A stretch of 45,920 bases of DNA, from NCBI GenBank assembly GCA_025996815.1, contig BNTT01000009.1, positions 1 to 45,920 of the forward strand, in the 5' to 3' direction. Below the pieces are notes generated by a model that saw only the letters and a list, made by a program, of their open reading frames with translations, was not told where the DNA came from and made no database searches. This document shows, one piece after another, positions 24,155-32,270 of the stretch. A program made the position numbers and the translations under genes. Position 1 is the first letter of the stretch; every line of letters starts with the position of its first letter. Origin of the DNA: Bacteroidia bacterium. Its GTDB lineage: Bacteria; Bacteroidota; Bacteroidia; Bacteroidales; Azobacteroidaceae.

Positions 24155-26800
24155 TTATAAGTTAATACTCATATTTAATTTTTCTCCGTTTTTTATTGTG
24201 ATGCGATTTTGCATGGTAATTGTTACCTTTGCCCCTTTCTGTTTTAGAGTTGCAGGAATCGTTTGTCCGTCAACCGATACCATGACCGTTTTCGATGTCT
24301 TGCCTTTTGGTGCATCGACCGAAAAACTGCTTAACTGTACTTGCCCATATTGTGGAACCAAAATACATTCCATCGTTTTTGCGGATTGTTTTTGCGTGTA
24401 ACTGCCCCATCCTTCGGCTGCGGTAAATGGCGCTTTGAAATCTTTAGCATTCCACTTCGGAGCAAAGCGCATATAACCTTTTGGTCCGTGATATTCATAT
24501 CCGCAGGCGGAAATAAAGGAACCGTAACTTGCCATAGAGCGTGCATAATGGTCGCTGCACTCGATTTCGTTGTATGGATTTCGTTTAGCAGCATGATAGC
24601 GGTCGTGAATGGCTCGAACTAATGTTAGTCCTTCATCGGTCATTCCTTCGGCAATCAGATGCGAAGCCACTTCATATTCATAGCCGCTCTGACATTCGTG
24701 AAAATAGCCTGCCTGCCAAGTTACATTTTCGCCATACGGTTTGCTTTCCGTTGTCGGATTGGTATTGATAATCATACCACCTTCTCCGGGCAACGCATAC
24801 GGACGACCACCTTGATGGATGGCTATATAGGGACCCACATCGGGAGTGTAATTGTATTTCCACAAAGACGTTAATGCCGATTTTACTTTTTTGTTGTTCA
24901 ATATTTGTCCTAATCCCACTTGATATGCCCACGATTGTCCCATTACCTGGTCGATATGGGAGGTGTTGTAAGAACCCAAATTTTTCCGCCCTTTATCCTT
25001 ATCGGGACGATGGATGTAATATTCGCCATTGAAGAGGTATTTATCCATGTTGGCACTGCCTTTTTGGACATAGTCGGCGCATTTGTCGGCAAAGGCAATA
25101 TCGCCCATTTCTGTTGCCATTGCTTCTCCTGCTTTTACGGCTGAAATGCACAATCCTACTATCCAGGAAATTTCGCCGTCCCATACGGCATCCAGCGTAT
25201 TTTCCAAAGGAGTATCTTCCATCCCGTCTCCGTTTTTATCTTGATTGATAATAAACTGAGTGGCTTTCTTGATGTTTTCCCAATTTCGATTGAGAAAAGC
25301 ATTGTCGATGCTCATTTGGTGTTCACGATAACACCGCAATATTGTACCGGCTTGCCCGTCGATTGCCGGGCGTGATTCCATTTCGGCACGAAAAATAATA
25401 CCGCCATCTTCCCGAAGAGCGATGCCCAAGTCTGTTCGTTCGCGACAATCGCGTTCCAATGCAGGGAAAATACGCCCCATCGCTTGAGCGTATTGCCAAA
25501 CATGAGTACAAGTTCCGTGACAGGCTCCAACACCTTCCCATGCCCAAAAACGACCGCTGCTGAAACGATGACAATTAGTGGTAGCCAAAGTGCTGATATT
25601 CATCAGTGTCCGTTCTAAAAACCAGTACGGCAAAGTAGAATTCTGCCACGTTTCTGCCCAAAGCAAGGTTTGTGCCGACAAGCGTTTAAAATCCTTTTGA
25701 ATGTATTGTGCCACTTCCAATGCGGAAGCAAATTTATTTTGATAATACCGTCCTGAATCATTGATTTTGTCGTCTATTTTCAGATTTGGGAAATACCAGC
25801 TAATGACAAAATCCGAAGAAACAGAAGCATTTGCCGACAGATTCACAACGGATTGCACCGCACCGATAAGTGGTTCCTGTACCGGTTTGTTTGTCTCATT
25901 GGTTGCCACGGAACCAAAAATATCCTCCAAACTAATAGTGGAAAAACCTACGGCATCACTATTGAGTGCTGCAATACACATCGTGCCAAAATCCGGTTGT
26001 TTTTTCATTTCTGCCGCTTTTTCTACCGGAACTAAAGTTTCATCAACCGCTACTAAATCGTGATTACTTACAACTTTGTTGTTGCGGCGACTGACCGTTG
26101 TTCCGAAGTTGCCTCTGATGGAGTTGGCGGAACGGATGCCCGTTTTATTTTCCAGCCAGCCCAATACAGTAATTTTTACTGCTGCGGTTCCTGTATTTTT
26201 GAACGAGAAAGACAAGATACTCGCCGGAAGCCCTGAATCGTCTTCATTCAATGGAATAAACGGAGAATAGGCACGAAGGGTAATTTCCACCGGAAGTGCA
26301 GGGTCTATGTAACGAACGATTCCTACAGGATAACCCGCTTCAAACAGAATTTCGTCCCAGTCCTTCGCTTCGAGGCGTTTGACAACTGTCTTTCCGGCAT
26401 ACTCGAATCGGAGTGCAAAACCCTGTTCTAAAGGGCGAATGTCTTGTGCCGGTTCTACATAACAAGCACCGTTACGCGCAGTAACAGTTCCTTGTCCCCA
26501 TTTTGCTAATTTAGGCTCAATGCCTTCTTGATTTTCATTGAAAATATCCCAAAGCCACAAACGCCCATCACCCCCCAGATAAACGCCCCCGGCATTGATT
26601 CCACCAACCGGCATGCCGATGTAACGCAACTCATTACGCGACTTGGCATAAACGGTTGGAGTTCCGCGTTCATACAGGGGTGCAGGATTCATTTGTTTGT
26701 TGAGCGGTATTCCTTCCGGCTGAACCGATGCCATAACCGCTTGCTGTGCGAACACTAATTCTGCTAACAGAATTGACAATAATAATAAGGACTTTTTCAT
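24155..26800 (-). CDS. Glycoside hydrolase family 116 (GBA2-like beta-glycosidase)
   Basis: An 881-residue secreted enzyme with a cleavable signal peptide (to V-F-A-Q, about residue 19). The N-terminal beta-domain opens with RYIGMPVGGINAGGVYLGGDG, the hallmark of GH116/GBA2-like (DUF608) proteins. The C-terminal alpha-barrel domain carries the nucleophile motif W-E-G-V-G-A-C-H-G-T-C-T-H-V-W (Glu422 as candidate nucleophile) and L-E-N-T-L-D-A-V-W-D-G (Asp537 as candidate acid/base). Known members are retaining beta-glucosidases/xylosidases, including non-lysosomal glucosylceramidase. Spacing to its neighbours is 12 bp upstream and 9 bp downstream, so it is mid-operon. The sugar removed cannot be stated. 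Confidence 0.9.
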   Translation of the reverse strand: MKKSLLLLSILLAELVFAQQAVMASVQPEGIPLNKQMNPAPLYERGTPTVYAKSRNELRYIGMPVGGINAGGVYLGGDGRLWLWDIFNENQEGIEPKLAKWGQGTVTARNGACYVEPAQDIRPLEQGFALRFEYAGKTVVKRLEAKDWDEILFEAGYPVGIVRYIDPALPVEITLRAYSPFIPLNEDDSGLPASILSFSFKNTGTAAVKITVLGWLENKTGIRSANSIRGNFGTTVSRRNNKVVSNHDLVAVDETLVPVEKAAEMKKQPDFGTMCIAALNSDAVGFSTISLEDIFGSVATNETNKPVQEPLIGAVQSVVNLSANASVSSDFVISWYFPNLKIDDKINDSGRYYQNKFASALEVAQYIQKDFKRLSAQTLLWAETWQNSTLPYWFLERTLMNISTLATTNCHRFSSGRFWAWEGVGACHGTCTHVWQYAQAMGRIFPALERDCRERTDLGIALREDGGIIFRAEMESRPAIDGQAGTILRCYREHQMSIDNAFLNRNWENIKKATQFIINQDKNGDGMEDTPLENTLDAVWDGEISWIVGLCISAVKAGEAMATEMGDIAFADKCADYVQKGSANMDKYLFNGEYYIHRPDKDKGRKNLGSYNTSHIDQVMGQSWAYQVGLGQILNNKKVKSALTSLWKYNYTPDVGPYIAIHQGGRPYALPGEGGMIINTNPTTESKPYGENVTWQAGYFHECQSGYEYEVASHLIAEGMTDEGLTLVRAIHDRYHAAKRNPYNEIECSDHYARSMASYGSFISACGYEYHGPKGYMRFAPKWNAKDFKAPFTAAEGWGSYTQKQSAKTMECILVPQYGQVQLSSFSVDAPKGKTSKTVMVSVDGQTIPATLKQKGAKVTITMQNRITIKNGEKLNMSINL

Positions 26801-26812
26801 AAAACTAATTTT

Positions 26813-29068
26813 TTATTTTGTTATTGATGAGGAAAAATGATAGTTTACTCCCGCTTGCGTGCTGATTTTGATACGCTCGCCTTCGTAAACAGATTCTCCT
26901 TTTTCTCCTTTCACTTTCACTTTGCAATTTTTCCAAGGGTTCAGCAAATTCAGTTCACGTCCTTTTTCGCTGAAAATGGATAAATCCGTTACTTCTCCGT
27001 TTTTGAGTTTGGCAGAGACTAAAAAAGCACCTTCTACCCTGATTTGATGGAAGGATGCGTCTTTGTGTCGCGACCAAACGGGGAAAATACGCACCACGCC
27101 TTGATGTCCCATGCAAAGCATTTCATTGATGGTGTTGGGCACAGTGCTCCAGTTTTCGATGCCATGCGGATTATTCAACTGATAACCATTGGGATAGGTG
27201 TGCTCGGAATACCGATGCAGGTGGTATAAAATGGTGTCCGCATCATAGCCGACCCGCACGGCTGCGGGGAACAAACTGTTGCTTCCGTTGAAGTCTAACC
27301 ACCGCTGCATGACACTGATGGTATTGACCGAAACTTCTAACAGTTTAGGGTCGCTGTCCAAGCCGATTTGTCCGGACGGATAGATGTGTTGAATGCCCAA
27401 AGTATTGTCGCCCCACCAGTCTGTCCCCTTTTCGGAATAGCGAAACACGGTTTTTCCGTTTCGTTCCTGAAAAGTATAATAAGGGAGATGGTCTTTGATA
27501 AACAGCCACTTGTCGCGTTTGTCGGCATCCACGCCGAGAAATTCGCTCATATCCGTAACCGTCTGCATGAGCAGGCGAACCAACCCCAAACTCAATATCG
27601 GGTTTACGGTGCCAATCGTGCCTTCGTGAATGGCATCGTTGTAAATCATGTAGCGACCGTCTTCGTATTTCAAATATTCTTCCCAGAAATTGGCTGTGAG
27701 CCGAACGAACGGATAGACTTTTTCGGCAAAATCTTTGTCGTAGGTATGATAAAACTGCATCGCCAGATTGACCACCGCGTATGCCGTATTGCTCTTTTGT
27801 CCGTGAAACATTCCGTCGTCTTCGATACTTCCATTTTTCTTCCAGTCTTTTCTGTGTTGCTCCATCAATGGCGACCAGCGCGTGGTTTCTATACCCAGGG
27901 GACCTATCCCTACCGGAAGAAGGATACCATCCGAAATCCCCGTTATCTTTTCCGAATAATATTTCCCTCGTGGAATAATGGCGAGTATAGGGCTGTAATA
28001 AGGATTCGCCTGTTCGATTCTGTTGGCGGAATACAGGGCGTAGAAAGGTGCCTCATGGTTATAATTCAAATGGTAATCGCCACTCCAACCCGGTTGTTCC
28101 TGCGTAATCCACGTGCCGAAAATAGGCGGCGGAAAATCCAAATCCCTGCTGCAAGAAGCCGTACCGTACAAAGAAAGGTAATATTGCTTTTCAACAAGTT
28201 CATCGGGAATCGAAACGTAGGATTTTTCCCAATAGTTGTGCCACCACTGCTTGTGGTCTTTTTCGATGGCGGACAATCGCTTGGGCGTACATTCGGTCGC
28301 TTTTCGGATAACAGCATCCACGCAGTCCGCAGTTTTGAAATTGCTTGAAAACGCGCAGACGAATCGCACCGGTTTGCCTTGCTTCAAAGTAAACTTGCCG
28401 TCTTTGTTGCCGATGACCTGCAAAGCAATCGCTGCCTTGGTGGGAATATCGACCGAATCTTCAAAAGTGCGTGAAAGGTATTGAATGCCTTTTTCCGTTG
28501 CACCGATTTCCATTTTGCCCGGATGAGCCAATCCCACGGGTGGCTGATTGAGGATTTCTTTCTCGCCAGGCAAAGCCAAACGGATGTCGCCCTCCAACGA
28601 GCCTTTGCCTGTCATGCTGATTTCCACCGCCAGAATATCGTCTGTGGCAGAAACAAATGTTTTGTAAGTCACCACAATGTCCCCTTTTTGAAAACGGGCG
28701 GTGGTGATGGCATCATACAGTTGTTGCTCTATCAAAAAAGAAGCTCCTTCCAATTGGGGAATAAACAATTCCACTTTTCCCAAAACAACAGGATAGCCTT
28801 CGTTGTGAGCGGCTTTCAATCGCCAAAAATCGTTCCGTGCCACATAAAACACTTGCTTTTCAGGCTGACCCGACAAGGCGACTCCGGTGTAACCATTGCC
28901 CAACAAAGGGGCATCAACAGAACTTTGCGACGGTATCCGTTTGGCGGGTTCTGTGAACCGGATGATGTGTTTGCCGACAATGTCTGCCGGTTTTTGGGCT
29001 TCCTGTCCAAATGCAGAGAAACTCAGAAGCATAAAGCCGAGAAGCGTTGATTTGAATGTTGTTGTCAT
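26813..29068 (-). CDS. GH95-like (six-hairpin) glycosidase
   Basis: A 751-residue secreted protein with a signal peptide ending near F-G-Q (residue 22). The N-terminal beta-sandwich holds LLGNGYTGVALSGQPEKQVFY. An (alpha/alpha)6 barrel follows, with GWSGDYHLNYNHEAPFYAL, the position where GH95 enzymes carry their catalytic Asn pair (H-x-N-x-N), and a C-terminal beta-domain. GH95 members are inverting alpha-L-fucosidases or alpha-L-galactosidases. Identity to classical GH95 looks moderate, so a related family in the same clan is possible. It is the first gene of the GH95-like/GH116/RbsD-like/GH97 operon and has a promoter with a tandem 21-bp repeat. Confidence 0.78.
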   Translation of the reverse strand: MTTTFKSTLLGFMLLSFSAFGQEAQKPADIVGKHIIRFTEPAKRIPSQSSVDAPLLGNGYTGVALSGQPEKQVFYVARNDFWRLKAAHNEGYPVVLGKVELFIPQLEGASFLIEQQLYDAITTARFQKGDIVVTYKTFVSATDDILAVEISMTGKGSLEGDIRLALPGEKEILNQPPVGLAHPGKMEIGATEKGIQYLSRTFEDSVDIPTKAAIALQVIGNKDGKFTLKQGKPVRFVCAFSSNFKTADCVDAVIRKATECTPKRLSAIEKDHKQWWHNYWEKSYVSIPDELVEKQYYLSLYGTASCSRDLDFPPPIFGTWITQEQPGWSGDYHLNYNHEAPFYALYSANRIEQANPYYSPILAIIPRGKYYSEKITGISDGILLPVGIGPLGIETTRWSPLMEQHRKDWKKNGSIEDDGMFHGQKSNTAYAVVNLAMQFYHTYDKDFAEKVYPFVRLTANFWEEYLKYEDGRYMIYNDAIHEGTIGTVNPILSLGLVRLLMQTVTDMSEFLGVDADKRDKWLFIKDHLPYYTFQERNGKTVFRYSEKGTDWWGDNTLGIQHIYPSGQIGLDSDPKLLEVSVNTISVMQRWLDFNGSNSLFPAAVRVGYDADTILYHLHRYSEHTYPNGYQLNNPHGIENWSTVPNTINEMLCMGHQGVVRIFPVWSRHKDASFHQIRVEGAFLVSAKLKNGEVTDLSIFSEKGRELNLLNPWKNCKVKVKGEKGESVYEGERIKISTQAGVNYHFSSSITK

Positions 29069-29101
29069 ATTTCATTTTATTATTTTTATGATTATCGGCA
29101 A

Positions 29102-29173
29102 CAAAGGTACGGTAATAAAAAATAATAACAATTGTAAAAAAGCGACTTTCTTTTGTAAGAAAGCGACTTTTTC
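29102..29173 (-). promoter_or_regulatory. Promoter of the GH95-like operon with tandem 21-bp activator-type repeat
   Basis: The minus-strand -7 box TACCTTTG occupies 29102-29109. A -33 TTG lies at 29129-29131, 19 bp upstream. Immediately beyond are two copies of a 21-bp direct repeat (29132-29152 and 29153-29173), reading on the + strand TTGTAARAAAGCGACTTT plus three bases. The same repeat pair occurs at 37794-37835, also 22 bp from its -7 box. A 21-bp period places both copies on one face of the helix, as for a dimeric activator. Confidence 0.72.
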
Positions 29174-29211
29174 AAAATATAATTCACTTTTAACATGAGG
29201 CAAAGGTACGA

Positions 29212-29270
29212 ATGGTCTTTGGTTCGGGTGAAATAAATATCGTTTTCTTTTCACATCTCCCGCGCCCGGT
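29212..29270 (-). pseudogene. Remnant of a GH29 gene fused to the isochorismatase fragment
   Basis: Bases 29212-29250 match 42819-42857, inside the intact GH29 gene, with one difference in 39, and weaker similarity continues to 29270. In the GH29 frame it reads R-A-R-E-M, stop, K-E-N-D-I-Y-F-T-R-T-K-D-H; the Trp codon of the intact gene is a TGA here. That TGA is the stop of the upstream isochorismatase-like frame. It is a scar of a deleted GH29 paralogue. Confidence 0.75.
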
Positions 29271-29754
29271 CCTTATTGATATTTGCGGCAACTGCCTGCG
29301 GTCGGGTATCTCCTTTAAATTTGAATTGTTTTTTTTCGGTAAAATCGGTGGATAAAATGGAAGGACAAATATAAGTTTCAATATATTCTATCATCAGGTC
29401 GAGACCGGCAAAATGGTCAACGTATGGCGCTCTTTCGTGATTGTAAGAAGGGTCTGTCAAGTCGCGCATCACCACAACATTCATCCCTATGCGTTTCATG
29501 GTGCGGAGACCAAAAGAACGGGCGATGATACACATATTAGTGTGTACGCCTAAAAGAATGACATTTTTGATGCCTTTTTCCTTAAAATAAGCTCCGATTT
29601 CTTTGCCGGAATCGCTGATGATATCTTCATTTTTGATGCTTAATGCGTCAATTTGTTTAGTCCATGCGTGATAGACGACAGCTCCACTGTTTTCGCAACC
29701 ACCATCCGAGTCGTCAATTGGCCATACCGCTTTTTCTTCCGATAATTTATTTAT
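29251..29754 (-). pseudogene. N-terminally truncated isochorismatase-family hydrolase
   Basis: An open frame runs from an upstream stop at 29755-29757 to TGA 29251-29253. It reads from EEKAVWPIDDSDGGCENSG through ILLGVHTNMCIIARSFG, with the catalytic Cys motif of the isochorismatase/nicotinamidase-like cysteine hydrolases, to VVVMRDLTDPSYN. The first ATG in frame is only at the Cys motif, so the N-terminal third, including the catalytic Asp, is missing. The C-terminus runs into the GH29 scrap (DRAREM). There is no promoter; it sits between the terminator at 29777 and the next operon's promoter. Most likely a decayed gene. Confidence 0.72.
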
Positions 29755-29776
29755 TTAATTTTTAATTTTTATTTAT

Positions 29777-29821
29777 AAAAAAACCTTTTCCGAAAGTTAA
29801 ACCTTTCGGAAAAGGTTTTTT
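29777..29821. terminator. Bidirectional terminator downstream of the DUF4998 gene
   Basis: CCTTTTCCGAAAG (29784-29796) pairs perfectly with CTTTCGGAAAAGG (29803-29815) around a six-base loop, flanked by A and T runs on both sides. It closes the susC-susD operon read on the minus strand. Confidence 0.92.
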
Positions 29822-29839
29822 GCTTGCGCCTTTACAGGT

Positions 29840-30958
29840 CTATTCAAAACCAAAAACATTTACTTCCATTACAGCTGTATGTACCTCTCTGTTACTATCC
29901 GGTAAGTTGATTTTCAGATAACGTTTACTGGTTGTTACATCGGAAACATCATGGGTCTGGACATGGTCGGTCCAATCATCACCTTCTGCTATGAGCACCC
30001 AGAACGGAGAATCGGGATCAGGGTCGTCGCTAATGAAATATTGAACGGTTTTTGTATCTCCGTTATTTCGGCGATAAGTATCAATTTTAGTGATGTTTCT
30101 TGGTGATTGCATGTCAATAATTGCCCAATGAGGTAGCGGTGCTCCGTTATCATAGTTGGAATGCCAATATCCGTCGGTTGTGTTACCGTCAATGATTTTT
30201 TCGACGCCACCACCTTCTCCGGATGCATCGGAAAAAGAGGCGATATTCCAAGCTGATTTATCAAATTCAACGGCTTTAACGTCAGGAAATGTTTTGCTGT
30301 CCGACGGAATGCTTACGCCCTCAAACGCATTTGCTTCCTGAATATTTGTTATCCATGAATATTTGCCTTGGGGTTTATAATCTGTCAGTATCGTTTTTTG
30401 CTCGGAAGGCTCAATTTCAATTGTCTTTTCCGGTCCGGACGCCGTTTCATACGTCAGCAATACCTTCATTACATTGGCGTCGGCAACCGCCCAGTCGATT
30501 TCCACCCTGTCGTTATAGCTGGTGACGGCGTTTATTCGGCGCGGACTGAGGGTGGATATATAATTTGGACCTGACACGCTGCCCGATACTTCCGTGGCTA
30601 TGGAGGGGTATCCCTTTTCGCCCGTGTGTACAATCCTGAACACGTATGTGCCTTCATCAAGCGACAACATGACAGACATATAGCCGTCGACCAAAGCACT
30701 GCGGTCAACGGGGAACGGGGCGGACTGCGGTTCATTGTCCTGATTGTTCCATGTAATGGTAGAGCCATCTATCCGTGGGTCGTCATTTACGAACCAGCCG
30801 ATATTGATGCGACCATTGCCGGTTTGGGTGTATGCCAAATCCGGCCGACCAAGGTAATTGATTTCGCCCCGCTCAAGGTATTCTTCAATGTTATCGTTCA
30901 TGCCTGTGCAGGAAGATAAAAGAATACAAAAAAATAGATATATATTACATTTATTCAT
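29840..30958 (-). CDS. DUF4998 lipoprotein with C-terminal F5/8 type C (discoidin) domain
   Basis: A 372-residue surface lipoprotein (lipobox L-S-S-C). The N-terminal part (about residues 18-215) matches DUF4998, with M-N-D-N-I-E-E-Y-L...GEINYLGRPD and a W-x-N motif. The C-terminal 150 residues form an F5/8 type C carbohydrate-binding fold (IIDGNTTDGYWHSNY, PHWAIIDMQSPRNITKIDTYRR). No enzyme motif is present. It is the last gene of the susC-susD-DUF4959-DUF4998 operon and is likely a surface glycan-binding protein. Confidence 0.85.
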   Translation of the reverse strand: MNKCNIYLFFCILLSSCTGMNDNIEEYLERGEINYLGRPDLAYTQTGNGRINIGWFVNDDPRIDGSTITWNNQDNEPQSAPFPVDRSALVDGYMSVMLSLDEGTYVFRIVHTGEKGYPSIATEVSGSVSGPNYISTLSPRRINAVTSYNDRVEIDWAVADANVMKVLLTYETASGPEKTIEIEPSEQKTILTDYKPQGKYSWITNIQEANAFEGVSIPSDSKTFPDVKAVEFDKSAWNIASFSDASGEGGGVEKIIDGNTTDGYWHSNYDNGAPLPHWAIIDMQSPRNITKIDTYRRNNGDTKTVQYFISDDPDPDSPFWVLIAEGDDWTDHVQTHDVSDVTTSKRYLKINLPDSNREVHTAVMEVNVFGFE

Positions 30959-30991
30959 GATTTTTATTTTTTACTGTTATTAATAATACTG

Positions 30992-32212
30992 TTATTTAAT
31001 TTCCTGACCCCAGAAAGAAAGTTCTTCTACCTGCCAGTCAATGATGCCTCCCCATGTCTCGCTTATATGAAAACGAATGTAGCGCACAGGAGGCGCTTCC
31101 ATGGGCAAATCAAACGGGAAACCATTTGAAGCATAATCCATGTCCTCCTGCGTGACGCTCGAACCGATAGCCATTCCCGAAGGCTTGAACGATTCGCAAT
31201 CAGCCAGCAGTGTCCAGTCTTTCTTCCAGCCCGTACCTTCTTCGGTTGCCGTCCAGTAGTCGTCGGATGTTTCGCTTGAAAGGGTGTTCGTGCCATATAC
31301 TTTCCAGTATTTGAGATTACCGCCATCAATGCTATAAAGATAACCATAGCGGTGCCAATACGTATAACGGCTGAGTTGAGCGGTTACACTCAAATCTATT
31401 GTAAACAGCCGGGGCAGGCTTGCATTCTGAGCATGCCAGACGTTACTACCGACTGTAACGAGGTCATTAAACATAAATGCCCACGGACGGCTGCCCCTTT
31501 CTCCGGCATAGTCGCCCGGTAATATTTTCCGAGCCATTAAAGTCTTGTCTAATTTGACTTCATAGAGTGGCGTTAAAACGGCTTTTTTTACTTCCGAAAT
31601 ATTGTTCCAGCGGTCGCGTACAAATACGGCAAATTCTCGTTCTTCGGCCGGCCGGTTGCGTACCGTATAGTTCCCGTCTGACGTATTACTGTAAATTACG
31701 TCAATCTCTTTCATTTCACCCTCATCGTCTTTTTCCTGCACCACAATAGAGATTTCTTCTTTCGCTTCGTTTTGCCAGGTAATCAGTAAACCGCCAAAAG
31801 CAGCCTTCATGAAAATTGTTTCAGAAATAGACCTGACGGGAGGCGTTCCGGGCGTAATGGGTACGGAAACCGGCGCCGACACGTTTTTGCTGCGACTCAC
31901 GCTGTACAGCAATACCGTTTGCGGGTCGGTACTTCCAAAACCTTTTATTACCAATGTTTTGCTGTTTAGAGAGGCGGAAGTATTCTTTTCCACGCCATTG
32001 ACCGTCCACACGGCTTTTACATACAGCAAATCTTCGTCGCCCGGAAGGTCGTATGTAATTTTCGCTCCTCCGGGGATGCTCTCTGCAACGGGATTCCGTA
32101 CTTGCCCCGGCACTACGCCGCTGGTAGCCGGTTGCCCCACCTGTTCTTCCGAGCAACTATAAACAAGCGCCACAGAAAGAAACACAAATAAAATATAAAT
32201 TATCTTTTTCAT
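30992..32212 (-). CDS. DUF4959/DUF5126/DUF5000 surface lipoprotein
   Basis: A 406-residue lipoprotein (lipobox V-Y-S-C) with the domain order DUF4959 (about residues 30-130, PGGAKITYDLPGDEDLLYVKA), DUF5126 (about 130-230, FMKAAFGGLLITWQNEAKEEISI) and DUF5000 (about 255-405, a discoidin-like fold with R-Y-I-R-F-H-I-S-E-T-W-G). This architecture regularly follows susD in Bacteroidota PULs. It is presumed to bind glycan at the cell surface. Spacing is 58 bp from susD, a gap filled by a 14-bp tandem repeat, and 33 bp to the DUF4998 gene. Confidence 0.85.
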   Translation of the reverse strand: MKKIIYILFVFLSVALVYSCSEEQVGQPATSGVVPGQVRNPVAESIPGGAKITYDLPGDEDLLYVKAVWTVNGVEKNTSASLNSKTLVIKGFGSTDPQTVLLYSVSRSKNVSAPVSVPITPGTPPVRSISETIFMKAAFGGLLITWQNEAKEEISIVVQEKDDEGEMKEIDVIYSNTSDGNYTVRNRPAEEREFAVFVRDRWNNISEVKKAVLTPLYEVKLDKTLMARKILPGDYAGERGSRPWAFMFNDLVTVGSNVWHAQNASLPRLFTIDLSVTAQLSRYTYWHRYGYLYSIDGGNLKYWKVYGTNTLSSETSDDYWTATEEGTGWKKDWTLLADCESFKPSGMAIGSSVTQEDMDYASNGFPFDLPMEAPPVRYIRFHISETWGGIIDWQVEELSFWGQEIK

Positions 32213-32226
32213 TATGATATTTTTTT

Positions 32227-32268
32227 AATTTTTAATTCGTAATTTTTAATTCGTAATTTTTAATTAAT
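32227..32268. repeat. 14-bp tandem repeat (three units) between susD and the DUF4959 gene
   Basis: AATTTTTAATTCGT occurs at 32227 and 32241, and a third, imperfect unit starts at 32255. It is AT-rich, with no promoter signature inside. It is probably a simple expansion in the operon spacer. Confidence 0.75.
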
Positions 32269-32270
32269 CA

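Noticed and set aside
29201..29208. Second minus-strand TACCTTTG upstream of the GH95-like operon
   Set aside because: No -33 element, no repeat at the expected distance, and it directly abuts the GH29 scrap. Probably a leftover -7 box; the promoter at 29102-29173 fits better.
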